A stretch of DNA of 64,000 nt from Omphalotus guepiniiformis (taxonomy: Eukaryota; Basidiomycota; Agaricomycetes; Agaricales; Omphalotaceae). The notes under the pieces are model-generated. The model saw only the letters and a list, made by a program, of their open reading frames with translations. It was not told the DNA's origin and searched no databases. Made by a program: the position numbers and the translations under genes. The stretch is from NCBI GenBank assembly GCA_028554645.1, contig JAQOOI010000062.1, positions 908,346 to 972,345 of the forward strand, written 5' to 3'. Below are positions 28,214 through 43,474 of this stretch, in pieces (positions within the stretch are counted from its first letter, which is position 1; every line of letters starts with the position of its first letter).

Positions 28214-31200
28214 ATGGACTCCAACGATCTTTTTTCCTTTCTCAATGGCCCACCGCCAGAAAACAAGGATGACGATGATATGGAAGAGGATACGCCTGGG
28301 ATCCGACAACCTCAGCCCTCGAACGGGTTGCCAAAAAAACGAAAAGCCGATTTCGAGGGTTCGAACGAAAGTTCACCTGGTGTAAAGTCACCTCAAAACA
28401 TCATTGATGCTCGAAATAATCATGAACCAGAAGGTGGTTTCCATGAAGCTTCATCTAATCCAGCAAAGAAAGCACGCGTAGAGTGTGAACCTGCTGCTAA
28501 TCCGGTTTTACTGGACGACTTCGAGACCGAGGCGAAGAGAGAGGTTGCTGCGAGTGCTGGGCTGACCGGGAGTATAGAGGCTGGGTCAAGATTGGAACTT
28601 AGACACCAAGTACGTACTAATTCAACAATAGATATCTTTATTGGATCTTTGAACTGTCTATTTCTTCAAGTTCGACATCAAGTTGCGGTTCCTCCAGATT
28701 ATAACTATATATCGATTTCTAAACACGTTCCTCCGGCGAAACCAGATCGAGAATATAAATTTGAGCTTGATCCTTTCCAACAGGTTTCGGTTTATGCTAT
28801 ACAACGCAACGAGAGTGTGCTGGTATCGGCACATACCAGTGCTGGGAAAACTGTCGTCGCGGAATACGCTATTGCTCAGTGTCTAGCGCGAAAGCAGCGG
28901 GTAATCTACACAAGTCCTATCAAGGCAAGTATATACCACGTTCAGTGCTTTTTCCGAGTTCTCAAGTCCTATCAAGGCATTGAGCAATCAAAAATATCGC
29001 GAAATGTTGGCCGAGTTTGGAGATGTTGGTTTGATGACTGGGGATGTTACAATTAATCCTTCTGCAACATGTTTGGTCATGACAACGGAGGTGCGAGCTT
29101 CTTTTCTACGACAACTCTCGGAAATTGACTGGATTTAAGATTTTGCGTTCAATGCTTTATCGCGGATCTGAAATCATGCGGGAAGTCGCTTGGGTCATTT
29201 TCGACGAAATACACTACATGAGAGATAAAGAGCGTGGTGTAGTCTGGGAAGAGACCATCATTCTACTCCCTCATACTGTTCGCTATGTCTTTCTCTCTGC
29301 CACTATTCCAAATGCAATGCAATTTGCAGAGTGGATATGCAAATCGCATGACCAGCCCTGCCATGTTGTCTACACCGACTTCCGACCTACACCACTCCAA
29401 CATTATCTATTTCCGAAAGGAGGCGAGGGTATTTATCTTGTCGTAAACGAGAAGGGAGAATTTAGGGAAGATAATTTCAGTAAGGCGATGGGAGAAATTC
29501 AGGACCGTGCCGGTGAAGATCCTGCAGATCCTCGTAGTGGCAAGGGGAAGAAGGGCAAGTCTAGGAAAGGCGGCGAGAAGAAAGGTTAGCTGTTCTAGCT
29601 TTCTAGCTTTTCTTCGCATATTCAAAGTCCAAATTCTCTCGTTTCAGCTGTCTCGGACATCTCCAGAATCATCAAGATGATCATGGTCAAAAACTACAAT
29701 CCTGTTATTGTATTCTCGTTTAGCAAACGAGAGTGCGAAGCCAATGCTTTGATGATGTCCAAGTTCGAATTCAATAGCACGGACGAGCAGGAGCTCGTTG
29801 CCAATATCTTTAATAACGCTATTGAGAACCTCGCTCCCGACGACAGACAACTCCCACAGATAGCAAATCTCCTCCCCCTTCTTAAGCGTGGTATTGGCAT
29901 TCATCACAGTGGCCTCCTTCCTATCCTGAAGGAAGTAATCGAGATTCTCTTCCAGGAGGGGCTGATCAAAGTACTCTTCGCAACGGAGACATTTTCGATT
30001 GGTCTAAACATGCCTGCTAAAACGGTCGTTTTCACCGACAATCGGAAATTCGATGGACGGGAACAAAGGAGTTTGTCTTCGGGGGAGTACATTCAAATGT
30101 CTGGACGTGCGGGGCGTCGTGGGCTGGACGATCGGGGTGTGGTTATACTGATGTGCGATGAGAAATTGGAACCAGCGGTGGCAAAGGAGATGATCAAGGG
30201 AGAGGCAGACCGACTGGATTCAGCATTCCATATTGGGTACAATATGGTTATGAACTTGATGAAGGTGGAGGGCATCAGTCCTGAGTACATGCTAGAGCGA
30301 TGTTTCCACCAGTTCCAGAGCAATGCTGGTATACCAAAACTCGAGGAAGGTGAGCGTTCTTGTGTTCGTTTACAGCTCTAATATATTGATGATTCGGTGT
30401 TCAAGAACTCAAGGCTGAAGAAAAAATAAAAAGCTCGATATCAATACCAGACGAAGAACGCGTCGCAGAATACTATGACTATCGGCAGCAACTTGATCAG
30501 ATGGCGGCAGATTTCCGAGAGGTCATCACGCATCCCACTTATGCAATACCCTTTCTTAACCCTGGTCGCCTTGTCAAAGTCAAAGCAGGGAAACTAGACT
30601 TTGGCTGGGGTGTCATTATCAATTATTCAAAACGATTACCACCCAAGGTGAGATTCTATATACCCTCCTGGCAACACAGATTGCTCAAGTTGTCTTGTAG
30701 AATCGGCCCATACCCAAGGATGAAATACCGCCTCACGAGCAGTACATCATCGACGTTCTTCTGAATTGCGCTCCGGGAGGGAGTGTCTCTGCTAAAGATC
30801 GTAGTAATGTTGCGGCAGCTCCAGGCGGTGTACTTCCTTGTCCTTCAGGGCAAAAGGGTATTCCCCTTGTTGTTCCTGTGCTACTGTCTACTATTGATGG
30901 TATAAGTCACCTCCGAATCTACTTGCCCAAAGATTTGCGACCGGACCAGAACCGTGAAACGACTTGGAAGAGCATTCTCGAAGTTGTTCGAAGATTCCCT
31001 GATGGTATCCCCCTCCTTGATCCTATAAAGGAGATGAAGATCAAGGATGATAAATTCAAAGCACTTGTCCAGGTAAGTCGCGTCTAAGTGTGTCCAAGTC
31101 CTCCGAGTACTCAATCCTCTTTCCACAGAAAATTGAGGCGATGGAAGACAAGATGTACAAAAACCCTTTGCACAAAGACCCGCGACTACCCGAACTTTAT

Positions 31201-31982
31201 TCGTTGTTTGAAAAAAAGAAGCAATCTCAAGATACCATCCGTTCGCTGAAGAAGCGAATTCAGACCACCCATGATGTTCTACAGCTGGAGGAACTGAAAT
31301 GTCGGAAACGTGTCCTACGTCGTTTGGGTTTTACGAGTTCGACAGATATCGTGGATGTCAAGGGACGAGTCGCATGTGAGATTAGCACAGGGGACGAACT
31401 CTTATTGACGGAACTGATTTTCAACGGTGCCTTCAATGCACTTGCTCCGGAACATTGTGCGGCTCTGCTCAGCTGCTTCGTCTTTGATGAAAAGGTAACT
31501 CTTGACCAAACTACATCCTTGTTTTTGTCTTAAGCGTCGAATTTAGAGCGAAAAGCAAACGAAACTCAGTGAAGAATTAGCAGCTCCGCTACGTGTAATG
31601 CAAGAACTGGCTCGTCGAATAGCAAAAGTGTCTAAAGAGTCAAAACTACCAATTGACGAGGAACAATATGTTTCTTCCTTCAAGGTGGAGCTGATGGATG
31701 CTGTCATGCAATGGTGTCGAGGTGCATCGTTTTCCGACATATGCAAGGTTGGTTCATAAACTACTTCTCTGTGAATCCTGCTGACGAGTTTCCCTGTAGC
31801 TTACAGATATCTTCGAAGGAAGCGTAATCCGTGTCTTCCGAAGATTGGGAGAGTTGCTGCGCCAGATGGCGATGGGTGCAAAAGTCATTGGGAACACCGA
31901 ACTGCAGGAAAAGTTTGAGAAAACTTCGGAGATGTTGGAGCGCCCAAATTCTGTGATATTCTGTTCTTCGTTGTACCTCTAG
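28214..31982 (+). CDS. MTR4: ATP-dependent RNA helicase MTR4/DOB1 (Ski2-like, exosome cofactor)
   Basis: Nuclear 3'-5' RNA helicase that feeds substrates to the exosome, alone or in the TRAMP complex. The N-terminus is acidic and disordered with a KKRKADFEG nuclear-signal-like patch. Then come [10 protein letters not shown] (family-specific), Walker [10 protein letters not shown] near 28835, [30 protein letters not shown], the DEVH-type box [11 protein letters not shown] near 29200, LSATIPNA near 29300, the MTR4 insertion (arch/KOW region) and motif [17 protein letters not shown] near 30110. The C-terminal DSHCT region ends in SSLYL, matching the ASLYL terminus of other Mtr4 proteins. About ten exons. 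The intron at 28925-28976 is GC-AG and bounded by an exact 17-bp direct repeat. The first intron also sits between imperfect repeats of coding sequence. Confidence 0.96.
28911..28979 (+). repeat. 17-bp direct repeat bounding a 52-nt GC-AG intron in MTR4
   Basis: The 17-mer CAAGTCCTATCAAGGCA occurs at 28911-28927 and again at 28963-28979, exactly 52 bp apart. The intron that restores the conserved SPIKALSNQ reading is 28925-28976 (AAG|gcaagt ... tcaag|GCA), also 52 nt. Deleting one repeat unit plus the 35 bp between would therefore give precisely the spliced coding sequence. Confidence 0.9.
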
Positions 31983-32324
31983 AGCCCATACATGCATTGT
32001 CGTTGGTTCGCTCTGACTCATTTCCCATTGTAGACTGGAGAACACAACCTTGCCGTCTCCAGTTATGAGATTCCTGATAGGCATTGGTGCGAATATATTT
32101 GAGGAGAAGATGAGTCCCTAGAGCTATCGAATACTAAACGAACTGGGGCGACGAGAACGCAGAAAATACGTTCAAAGTGCGCATACTCAATGTGTAGCAT
32201 GTATGAATTCCATACCTGTTTCCAGTATAAGTGCAACATTGCCGACTCTACATACTGAAAGTCATCAAAAGTACCAAAACCCTTTTATAAATATATTGTA
32301 GATCGCCACAAGCTAAGCATTTAC
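31983..32324. other. Intergenic between convergent MTR4 and chitinase
   Basis: The two stops face each other across 342 bp. It holds only the two 3' untranslated regions; an A/T-rich stretch (cttttataaatatattg near 32283) may supply polyadenylation signals. No gene was seen. Confidence 0.5.
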
Positions 32325-34716
32325 TTAGCAGGCTCCATCATCTGTCCAGACACCAGCTACGAATAAAAGTACAAGTGAGCAGACGATGAGTGAAAGTGAT
32401 TTACTACCCACCGGAACCACCTGGGGTGTCACCCTGCGTCCACCTATTTATGCAATTAGAATCAGACATGATCATAATTGGTGAGCAAAGATGGTTTTTC
32501 TTACCACTTAGCAGTCCAGAGGTGTCCATCTACGAAATGCAATGGTCAGTACGCCGTTACTTGTCGTAAGAGAGGTCTTAACTCACTGTAGGTCGCTTGA
32601 TCGCCCCCAACATATACTGACTGGAGGGAAGGATAAGTCTTTGATTCTAGTGTCAATACCAATCGAAGCTCACAGCAGAATTCCACGACGCGACTGCACA
32701 AGTACCAGTAGGAGTAGGGGTTGCCGTGCTACCACCAGTAGTAGTTGAACTACCGGAGGTACTTGTGGATGTCGGCGCTGTAGTGGAGGAAGTCGATCCA
32801 CCCATGTTGTTCTTGATGTTATCCCACTTGCTATCAGGATAGCTGGAGGTCACCTTAATTAGCGACCAGAGAGTTGAAGCGTCAGTTGAACATAGTCAAT
32901 GTGATTCTGAGTTTGATCGAGAGAGGCGAAAACTCCTGCAGCAGTGCTGACGAGTGAGTCCGTGCCATTCTTGTCGGTGCTCAAATCCCAAAACATTGCT
33001 CCAGCCATTCCCTTGGTCTCAACATATTGAGCCTTCAACGTCACGATGTGTGGAGTATCATATGAGACGAGCTCTTCTTTGCTGGAATCGTATGAGTAAC
33101 TAGTCACATCTGTCGTGTTTTCGAAAACCTGCGCGCCATCCACTATCTCTGAAGTTAGTTTCACGGCGAGGTCATTCATTGATGAACTCACATGGGAGTA
33201 CACTGTAGGAGTAGATTCCGGCTTGAATGGTACCCGGACCAATCTGTTTGAAAATGCGTAAACTCTTTGAATCTGAGACGCGATACCACTTACGCCATTG
33301 TAAGGTTGACCAAGACCTGTGGTTTCTTCAAACGCTCTTCCGTACAGAGGGATACCTAACACCAAATGAGAACCATTTCATGTGTCTGCTCAAAGGGACC
33401 ATACCCATGTTTAGTTTGCCGACACTGGCACCAGCAGAGAGGAAATGTTTCACGGCCGAATCCGTGCTGACATTGGTACGAGCTCCGCCGTAAAGATTAG
33501 CTTGGTTGTCGGACCAAGTAAGCCAGGAACCAGCGTAATCATAAGCCTGTGTGCACATGCCACTGAAATGAACACGAATTCAACTGTAGTGATATATATT
33601 CATTCACCATAATATCCCAGTAAGTCACAGCCGCTTCCATCTGAGGAACAACAAGATTGGCGTAATTCGCTGATCCCGCGGAGACTGCTACTGTAATTTG
33701 GTATGGTGTCGAATCACCTTTCTTTGTAGCCAGCGCATCGAAGGCAGTGCGGAGGGCGGTGAGCAAGTCTGCAAATCCTTGTCCTTGGTCAGAAGATGAT
33801 GGATATTCGAAATCTATATCACTATGATAGGAGATGTAAGTCAGTGAGCGGATTTATCACATTTGTTGGATGGCTTTACATTCCGTCAAAGCCATAATCT
33901 TCAACTAGCTGAACAGCATTGGAAACAAATGTAGATCGGCTTGAGGCAGATGTCACGAAAGCAAAGTGACCTAGTAGTAATGAGACGGTCAGATAGTGCC
34001 AATAGTGGATTGAAAAGGCCCACTCGCCGTCTTGGGAATAGGTCCATCCACCGATAGACAATAAGACCTTCAAGTTGCGATTAGCAAGCTTCAAAAGATA
34101 CCTGCCGAGAAGTGAGTAACTCGGCGAGAAGATCATCCAATAGACACTCACAATTGTTTGAGGCATCCGTATAAGTTGTTTCCCGGTTCATCCCAAGAGT
34201 CACCGGGGAAATGTTTCTAAAATTACATTAGTATTAGGCACTTGTACTCTAACCAACATTTCAATACTCACCTGTTCGTCCGCGTACGAGTCGGTCAGAG
34301 AGATAGCGCCGGTGTCAGCACTGACATCCGCGAACGCGTACATGATATCTGTGTAATTCAGGCGTAAACATATACAAGTTTTGGAGGATAAAACAACATA
34401 CGTGTGAGTGTTGTGGGTTTGATATCGGTGGGTTCTACGTGATGCGAAGAAATATCAAGAAGGCCGTCATTGAAGCTAGGACGTAGTGCGACTCACGGAA
34501 GTTGGCTCCATAAATACCCCAGTTCGTGAAATAAGCCGCCTGGACCTTTCCCCCACTGGCTCGTTTCTGAATGACGTGCGTCTCCGGATTCTCTTCAGTA
34601 GTGACATTATTGGGGGTGGCTTTATAGTTAGAGGGCCGTTGCATGACCTGAGTAGCCTGCACATGAAGGGCAGAAATGGAGGCAAGTGCCAGCAGAAGTC
34701 GACCAATGCCCAACAT
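32325..34716 (-). CDS. Secreted GH18 chitinase with C-terminal CBM5/12 chitin-binding module
   Basis: Endo-acting chitinase of glycoside hydrolase family 18. It starts with a signal peptide ([21 protein letters not shown]), then a probable propeptide ending in a dibasic KR before [18 protein letters not shown]. The barrel shows [13 protein letters not shown] near 34060, the catalytic DxxDxDxE spread over an intron as [19 protein letters not shown] sequence near 33890-33800, and the [11 protein letters not shown] and [11 protein letters not shown] strands. A Ser/Thr-rich linker ([17 protein letters not shown] near 32790) joins a short module with [10 protein letters not shown], then a Trp-rich segment and VWTDDGAC, typical of CBM5/12. 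About a dozen exons. Likely roles are cell-wall remodelling, autolysis or mycoparasitism. No frame break was found. Confidence 0.94.
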
Positions 34717-36765
34717 TGCGAAGGGTTATATATGAGAAAGCGGTAGCAAGAGGGAGTTGCCCCTTCATGATGGCTGAATCGAAGCTTATTTGTACCTCTC
34801 CCCGAGACCTCGCATATGCTTAGTCGTATGAGGCAGTCGCGGGTGGTGTGCAGACAGAAAGGAACATCAAGAGAAAGGTCCATGCGGTACTGATGCGTGC
34901 CGAGAAAGGGCTGTCGCGTATGGAACTCAAATGTTGTCCTGTTGAATTCAGAGCCACACGGATTAGTAGGTGCTCAGGGGAAGTGCGATAGGAAGAGCAA
35001 CCGAACGCCCGATTCGGAGGCTACTGAAACACAAAGAAGTCTCTATGGATATCGCGTCTTCTAACGGGAAAATCAAGGAGACATCACCTTTGTTGATGAA
35101 GCAATCTAGATCATAATGATCATACGAGCATCTTTTCGCCTCCGATGAAGGGCCCTTCAGCGGTGACACTGGGACCACTATAACAGGTCGCGTCCGGGAT
35201 GTGTGCGGGAATCCATACGGAAGCAGAGGCAGACAGTTGTAGGCCTACGATCGTCCTTTGCAGCATGTATCGTTCTCTCGAATCTGCGCATGTTGACTTA
35301 TGTCCGATAAGACACAATGCCAGTACTGACCATATGCGAAGGGAAGTTAGACAACCCAGATAAGGAAAGTTCATGCATGGCACGTAACCATATTTCTGAA
35401 TACACTTGATTTTTCGGTGATTTGAATTACGGCTCTCGCCCCGTTGTAGCGCAAGGTAGTAAGTATCACGGTGGCACTTCGTCCGTACCGCGTCGATTCG
35501 TCGAAGACTGATTCTGGACGAAGAACTAGATTCATCAGTTTGTCACGAGACTGTCCGAATATGTTCCGCGAGGACTTACTCGAGCTCAGCAGTATACTAC
35601 ACCCATGAGTTCCATCTGATGAAATCCTAATCAAATGGTCATTTTGCCTGATATTAATCTGTGGCCAAGCAATCGAGCATGCAGCAAGCATGCCCTAAGT
35701 CTTGCTCAGGTCTTGCTTGCATTTGCCCGCAGCAGGATTCAATCAATGGACAATGGACCGACCCATTGCGTTATACTTACCCAGTGCCCATTTGTGTCCC
35801 TTCATATGTACTTCACACTTCGGCTGCGAAAGCGATGAGTGCAAGATGACAACGAACATACCTGTACCAGTTGACCGATGCCTGGCCTGAGGACTCTTGA
35901 ATCAGGCAAGTTGGACGCCCATCCACACTGCTCCTCAACAGTCAAATATGACTTCAAATTCCACATAAGCTAAAGGGTATTTAGTGCAGGGCTCTGGCTT
36001 TCTGTGGTTCAGCGCCCACAGTGGTTGCATTACGACATAAGTATTGAATAAGGGCATAAAAAAGGGGAGAAGTACAACTTTGTCCAGGGGAGGGGTGAAG
36101 GAACCTTAGGGAGCAATCGAATCTAAGTCGAAGAAGACTGTGAGGCCGGAATGAATGTGAGGTGAGTTGGTTAAAAGATTCGACAGCTGCATTGATGAGA
36201 GGACAAGAAAAGGATGTAGTTGTGCACGACGAGATGGAAAAAGAGAATGAGTGGAAACCGGGGAGAGATTATGCAGCAAAACGAGAAAAGCGACAACATA
36301 AAAAATATGCGATAAAACCAGGTGTATGAAATATGGTTACGGGGGGTCAAATTAAAATGGAACGGAACCTAGAAGGGATATGACACAATCGGACGAAAAC
36401 GTAGATATGTATACACAAAAACGAGAGTTTGAGGCTGGAGTTCCTTTCAGAAAGGATCCCCACCACAGAAATAGCCATCCAGGGTCCGTAGGATGAGAGT
36501 ACCATACTCTTCCGCAAACCCGATAGTTGGAGAAGATTGCGAGCCTCGAACGTGATACAACAGCGCCCTCCCTATGGTGGCGCCATTCCCACAGAGGGTA
36601 GGCAATCTGCAATGAAACCGAAAACTCATTTATGTATGTGGCATATAACGAGGACTGAAGGCCCGCACCTTTATGTTTTCGCCCTGCCTCCGCCTCTAGC
36701 TTAAACCATCCAAAATCCCAGCACATCTACAACCCCTGAAAAGAAGTCATTCCATTCCGAACCAT
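34717..36765. other. Intergenic, about 2 kb, no supported gene
   Basis: Lies between the chitinase start and the Spg1/Tem1 stop, both on the minus strand, so it contains the chitinase promoter. Weak open frames at 34963-35691 (-) and 36352-36726 (-) carry no motif. The frame at 36447-36629 (-) follows a splice-like TGCAG and could be part of the GTPase 3' untranslated region. Region 36050-36350 is purine-rich on the plus strand. Confidence 0.4.
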
Positions 36766-37743
36766 TATACGTCCACATATATCAGCACCGGTTCCCCGAC
36801 GCCTTCAATCTCTGGAATGACGCATTTCAGATCGAAGGCTTTGGCAAGCACAATTTTAAATATCTTTTGCACGTTTATCGATGCAGAGGTCGAGCAAAAT
36901 ATAAGGGATGCGTGCATGGCGCGCGCAAACCGTTTCGCCTGGGTTATGGAAGGCTCAATTAGACATTAAGGACGAATGGGTATCAGCAGACAAGCACCTG
37001 CTTGGTAATCTCCTCCTGCTCGTCTCGAGGAAATGTAGCGAACTGGTCAAATTTAGTGCCTATTAAAAAGGGGATAGCGGTCTACGATTGATGGTTTTCA
37101 GTGAGTATTCCAAGAGGAAAGACAGTACGAAGAGTAGAAAGTGGACACGCAGTCAATGGCACATTGGCGCGGACTCGAGGCAAGTAACAAAGCAACATCG
37201 GCGTACCTTATTGAACCCGCGTGCTTGTCGATACCACTCCTTCACTGAATTCAATGTTGACTTTCTTGACAGATCAAACATGAATAGTATGGCCACGGCG
37301 TCATTGCAGACTAGAGGCAACATATTGACAAACTCTCTCTGTCCACCAAGGTCCCATATTGAGAACGTTATGGTCGTGCGTCGGACAGAGATCGTCTTTT
37401 CCATAAAGTTGACGCCTGAATGATGGACATGAGAGAAAGATTTGAAACATCGAAATCAGGTTAAACGCGCCCAGCGTTTGAATGTAATCCTCGTCAAAAC
37501 TACCCTCCACATATTTCACCATAAGACTCGTCTTCCCTATCTGCGAGTCCCCCACCATTCCCACTTTGATAACAACGCTATTTGTGTTCCAGCCAATAGT
37601 CAGTTCTATTTGAGGTTACGACAGTTTCTAATGCTAACCGACCTGTTCTTCTCATCGTTGTTTTCCAAATGTGGATGCAGATTTTGACTACTGCCACTTG
37701 TTGATGGGGGCGTTGAAGTGGACGAAGAGGCGGAATGGGACAT
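36766..37743 (-). CDS. TEM1: Septum-promoting Ras-like GTPase (Spg1/Tem1)
   Basis: Small GTPase at the head of the septation initiation / mitotic exit network, acting at spindle pole bodies. The N-terminus [19 protein letters not shown] is Ser-rich. Nucleotide-binding motifs: G1 [20 protein letters not shown] near 37550, switch region [15 protein letters not shown]3 [16 protein letters not shown] near 37340 (this Gly-Gly-Gln form is typical of Spg1/Tem1), [21 protein letters not shown]4 LIGTKFDQF near 37050 and a G5-like CSTSAS. It ends PVLIYVDV and lacks a C-terminal CaaX cysteine, as expected for this family. At least five exons. The start at 37743 splices in frame to [11 protein letters not shown]. 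Confidence 0.93.
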
Positions 37744-39333
37744 AATCTACGGCGATCAATGGGGAATGGGGAATAGAGGGTATATCCAGAACGACTAAAT
37801 TGTAACTCTCAGCCCTTGCAGCAAGGAGATCTCGAGTGAAACGATGAAAGAGACAAAAAGAGAAAGGAAGGAGGAAAAGGGGAAAGAGAAAAGAAGGACG
37901 CGTCCTGAAATTCGGTGACGGATAGAACGGCTTGTTACACTCCAGGTCCAAGAGGAACGGTTGACTTGGTCGATATGAGCAAGGCCGTCGTCGTAACGCG
38001 AGCCAGAAAGCAGAGAAAACAAATACAGACCCTTGCCGTCACCGCTCGTCGCCACCCAAGCACTTTCTTCGCACGACCCTTTGACCTTTGACCTTTGAAC
38101 GTTTGAACGTTGAACAGCGACAAAGGATATATCATATTCTGACACCACAGCATCGAGGGTCTCTAAATTCATTTATTCTACTACTGCTACCAGCGAGGTC
38201 GGACTTTGAGCGATATAAAGGTCGACGTTCATCCGTGCTTCCCCATGATTGACCTGCCCTCCTTCGTTACGTTCTACTCCTATTTTCCATCAAAATGAAA
38301 CTCCGGAGTGTCTTTTCAAATTTTTGGAAGTCATGCAGTGAATAGACTGTAACCGGCCGGGACTCGAGACAAAATTAGAGACTCCAACCACGGTAAAAAA
38401 TAACCAGGAGGAAGTTACATCGGAGAGGTATGTATCCTCATATGATGTTCTGTGAGCTTGATGTCATGTCCCAGAATAAATGCACTTGCACTTGTACAGA
38501 AAAGTCCCAACCCGGGATCGCAAACAGTTGCGAGATAGTCAGACACTCCCAAGTAATGTATCGTACTGGTTATAGCTTCAAATTCAATGTGCCGGCTCCG
38601 AGGTGCGGCACGAGACCAGCTACATACCAACACGTATCCCATCCTGAACCTACCTTCATTCGGGACTTGTGTCGACGTTTATCTTGCCCATGCCCATCGC
38701 ACCATGTGCCTTGGCGTACCTGGTTTTATCAATGTAATTAATTCACAGTAGAGAATGCTGAACATATCCAAAACTGCGTCTCCGAACCTTCCAGGCAAAA
38801 TATCTTGGAGTTTTTGCGCGTCGTAGCCCTCTGCGTGAAGAAGTGAGTAACAAAGTCTAATAGTTCCCCTATACGCCTATAACACGCCTATCAGTACTAT
38901 TTCACGGCCTACATATAATATCGGGGCTATATCGGCTGTATGCAGCACGACCATGTCGAAAACGGCCTCGAAGTATCGTCTGTATTGACACGAATCACTG
39001 TCCAATTCAGCTTGGCTTAATAACCTCCTTTGCAGGATCTCCGAGTGGATGTATGCAGGCGAACCTCGAGAGTATCACGCGGGCGAGGACATCCGACTCT
39101 TCTCCGTATTAATTGACGTTATTGGTGCCAATCTATGCACCGTTGCTGCTCTTGTTTTGATATCATTAACTTTTGCACCTACTGTTGCACTAGAGTCCTT
39201 GTGAACGTGACATTTACAGCATCAGTCCCGGAAGTACCTCGCATGCATGTTTCCCAAGCGCGACGCGACTTAAAGCTGGCTATTTTCGACAGTGCGCACC
39301 CACCTGTTCCTCTTTATCCTTTGTCACCCAGCC
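37744..39333. promoter_or_regulatory. Divergent intergenic region of TEM1 and cellobiose dehydrogenase
   Basis: About 1.6 kb between two outward-facing genes, so it holds both promoters. Open frames at 37795-38172 (-) and 38430-38741 (+) show no family resemblance. A tandem repeat occurs at 38077-38115. Near the cellobiose dehydrogenase side I did not find a clear TATA box or a convincing CreA/CRE1 cluster. Confidence 0.4.
38077..38115. repeat. Short tandem repeat upstream of TEM1
   Basis: On the plus strand three CCTTTGA-like units are followed by two GAACGTTTGAACGTTGAAC units, about 335-370 bp upstream of the TEM1 ATG. The repeat is visible by eye; a regulatory role is only a possibility. 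Confidence 0.55.
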
Positions 39334-42934
<3,601 letters not shown>

Positions 42935-43155
42935 GTGTTTGATTTCTGAACTCGGTATGATTGACGACGATGATGCCAGACGGGGTGAGAGAAAGAAGTC
43001 CTAGTTCTGGAAAATATGTTACCGTGATAGGTAAAATAAAGGGGCTTCGTCATGTACCAGCTGCTCAGCGCTCCGTACTCGGTATAAATTTCCACATGAA
43101 AACAAATGCAATATTCCATTGCACACTGCAAGAAAAGAATTTGGAATGTCATTTA
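42935..43155. other. Intergenic downstream of cellobiose dehydrogenase
   Basis: A short convergent 3' region with no gene. A polyadenylation-like aataaa occurs near 43036 (gtaaaataaagg). Confidence 0.4.
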
Positions 43156-43438
43156 TTAGAACATCTCATGGAGTTTGTCCGAGTACAATCCAGTAGTGAG
43201 CGAATCCGATTGTGAGCTCTTGCCGCTGCTGCTCTGGTCGCCACGAAATGGGTTCGCCTCCAGAAGATCAATCAGAACGAGTACCTGAGCAGCCAAGTCT
43301 GCAATTTCAATGACCGAGTTCCACTTGGGATGATGCAAACGCGAGATGGAATACTGCTGTAGACGAGCACTCAAAAGGGTGATTAAATAAACTCGAACGG
43401 TGTTGATTTTGGAATAGAAAGCGGTATCGTGATTATCC
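43156..43438 (-). CDS. Unassigned coding-like terminal exon downstream of VMA4
   Basis: The minus-strand frame is open from a splice-acceptor-like AATGTAG at about 43439 to a stop at 43156, giving about 94 residues beginning DNHDTAFYSKINTVRVYL. The middle (LHHPKWNSVIEIADLAAQV, then LVLIDLLEANPFRG) looks like amphipathic helix and the tail is Ser-rich. Codon choice resembles neighbouring genes. No in-frame ATG precedes it. It could be an alternative last exon of the V-ATPase E gene, which sits just upstream on the same strand, or the remnant of another gene. I do not recognise the family. Confidence 0.35.
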
Positions 43439-43474
43439 TACATTAATGAAAGGTGTCCATCCTAAAGTGATTAT

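Noticed and set aside
36447..36629. Small minus-strand frame ending GGDPF downstream of TEM1
   Set aside because: TEM1 has a clear stop at 36766 and this segment fits its 3' untranslated region; no family resemblance.
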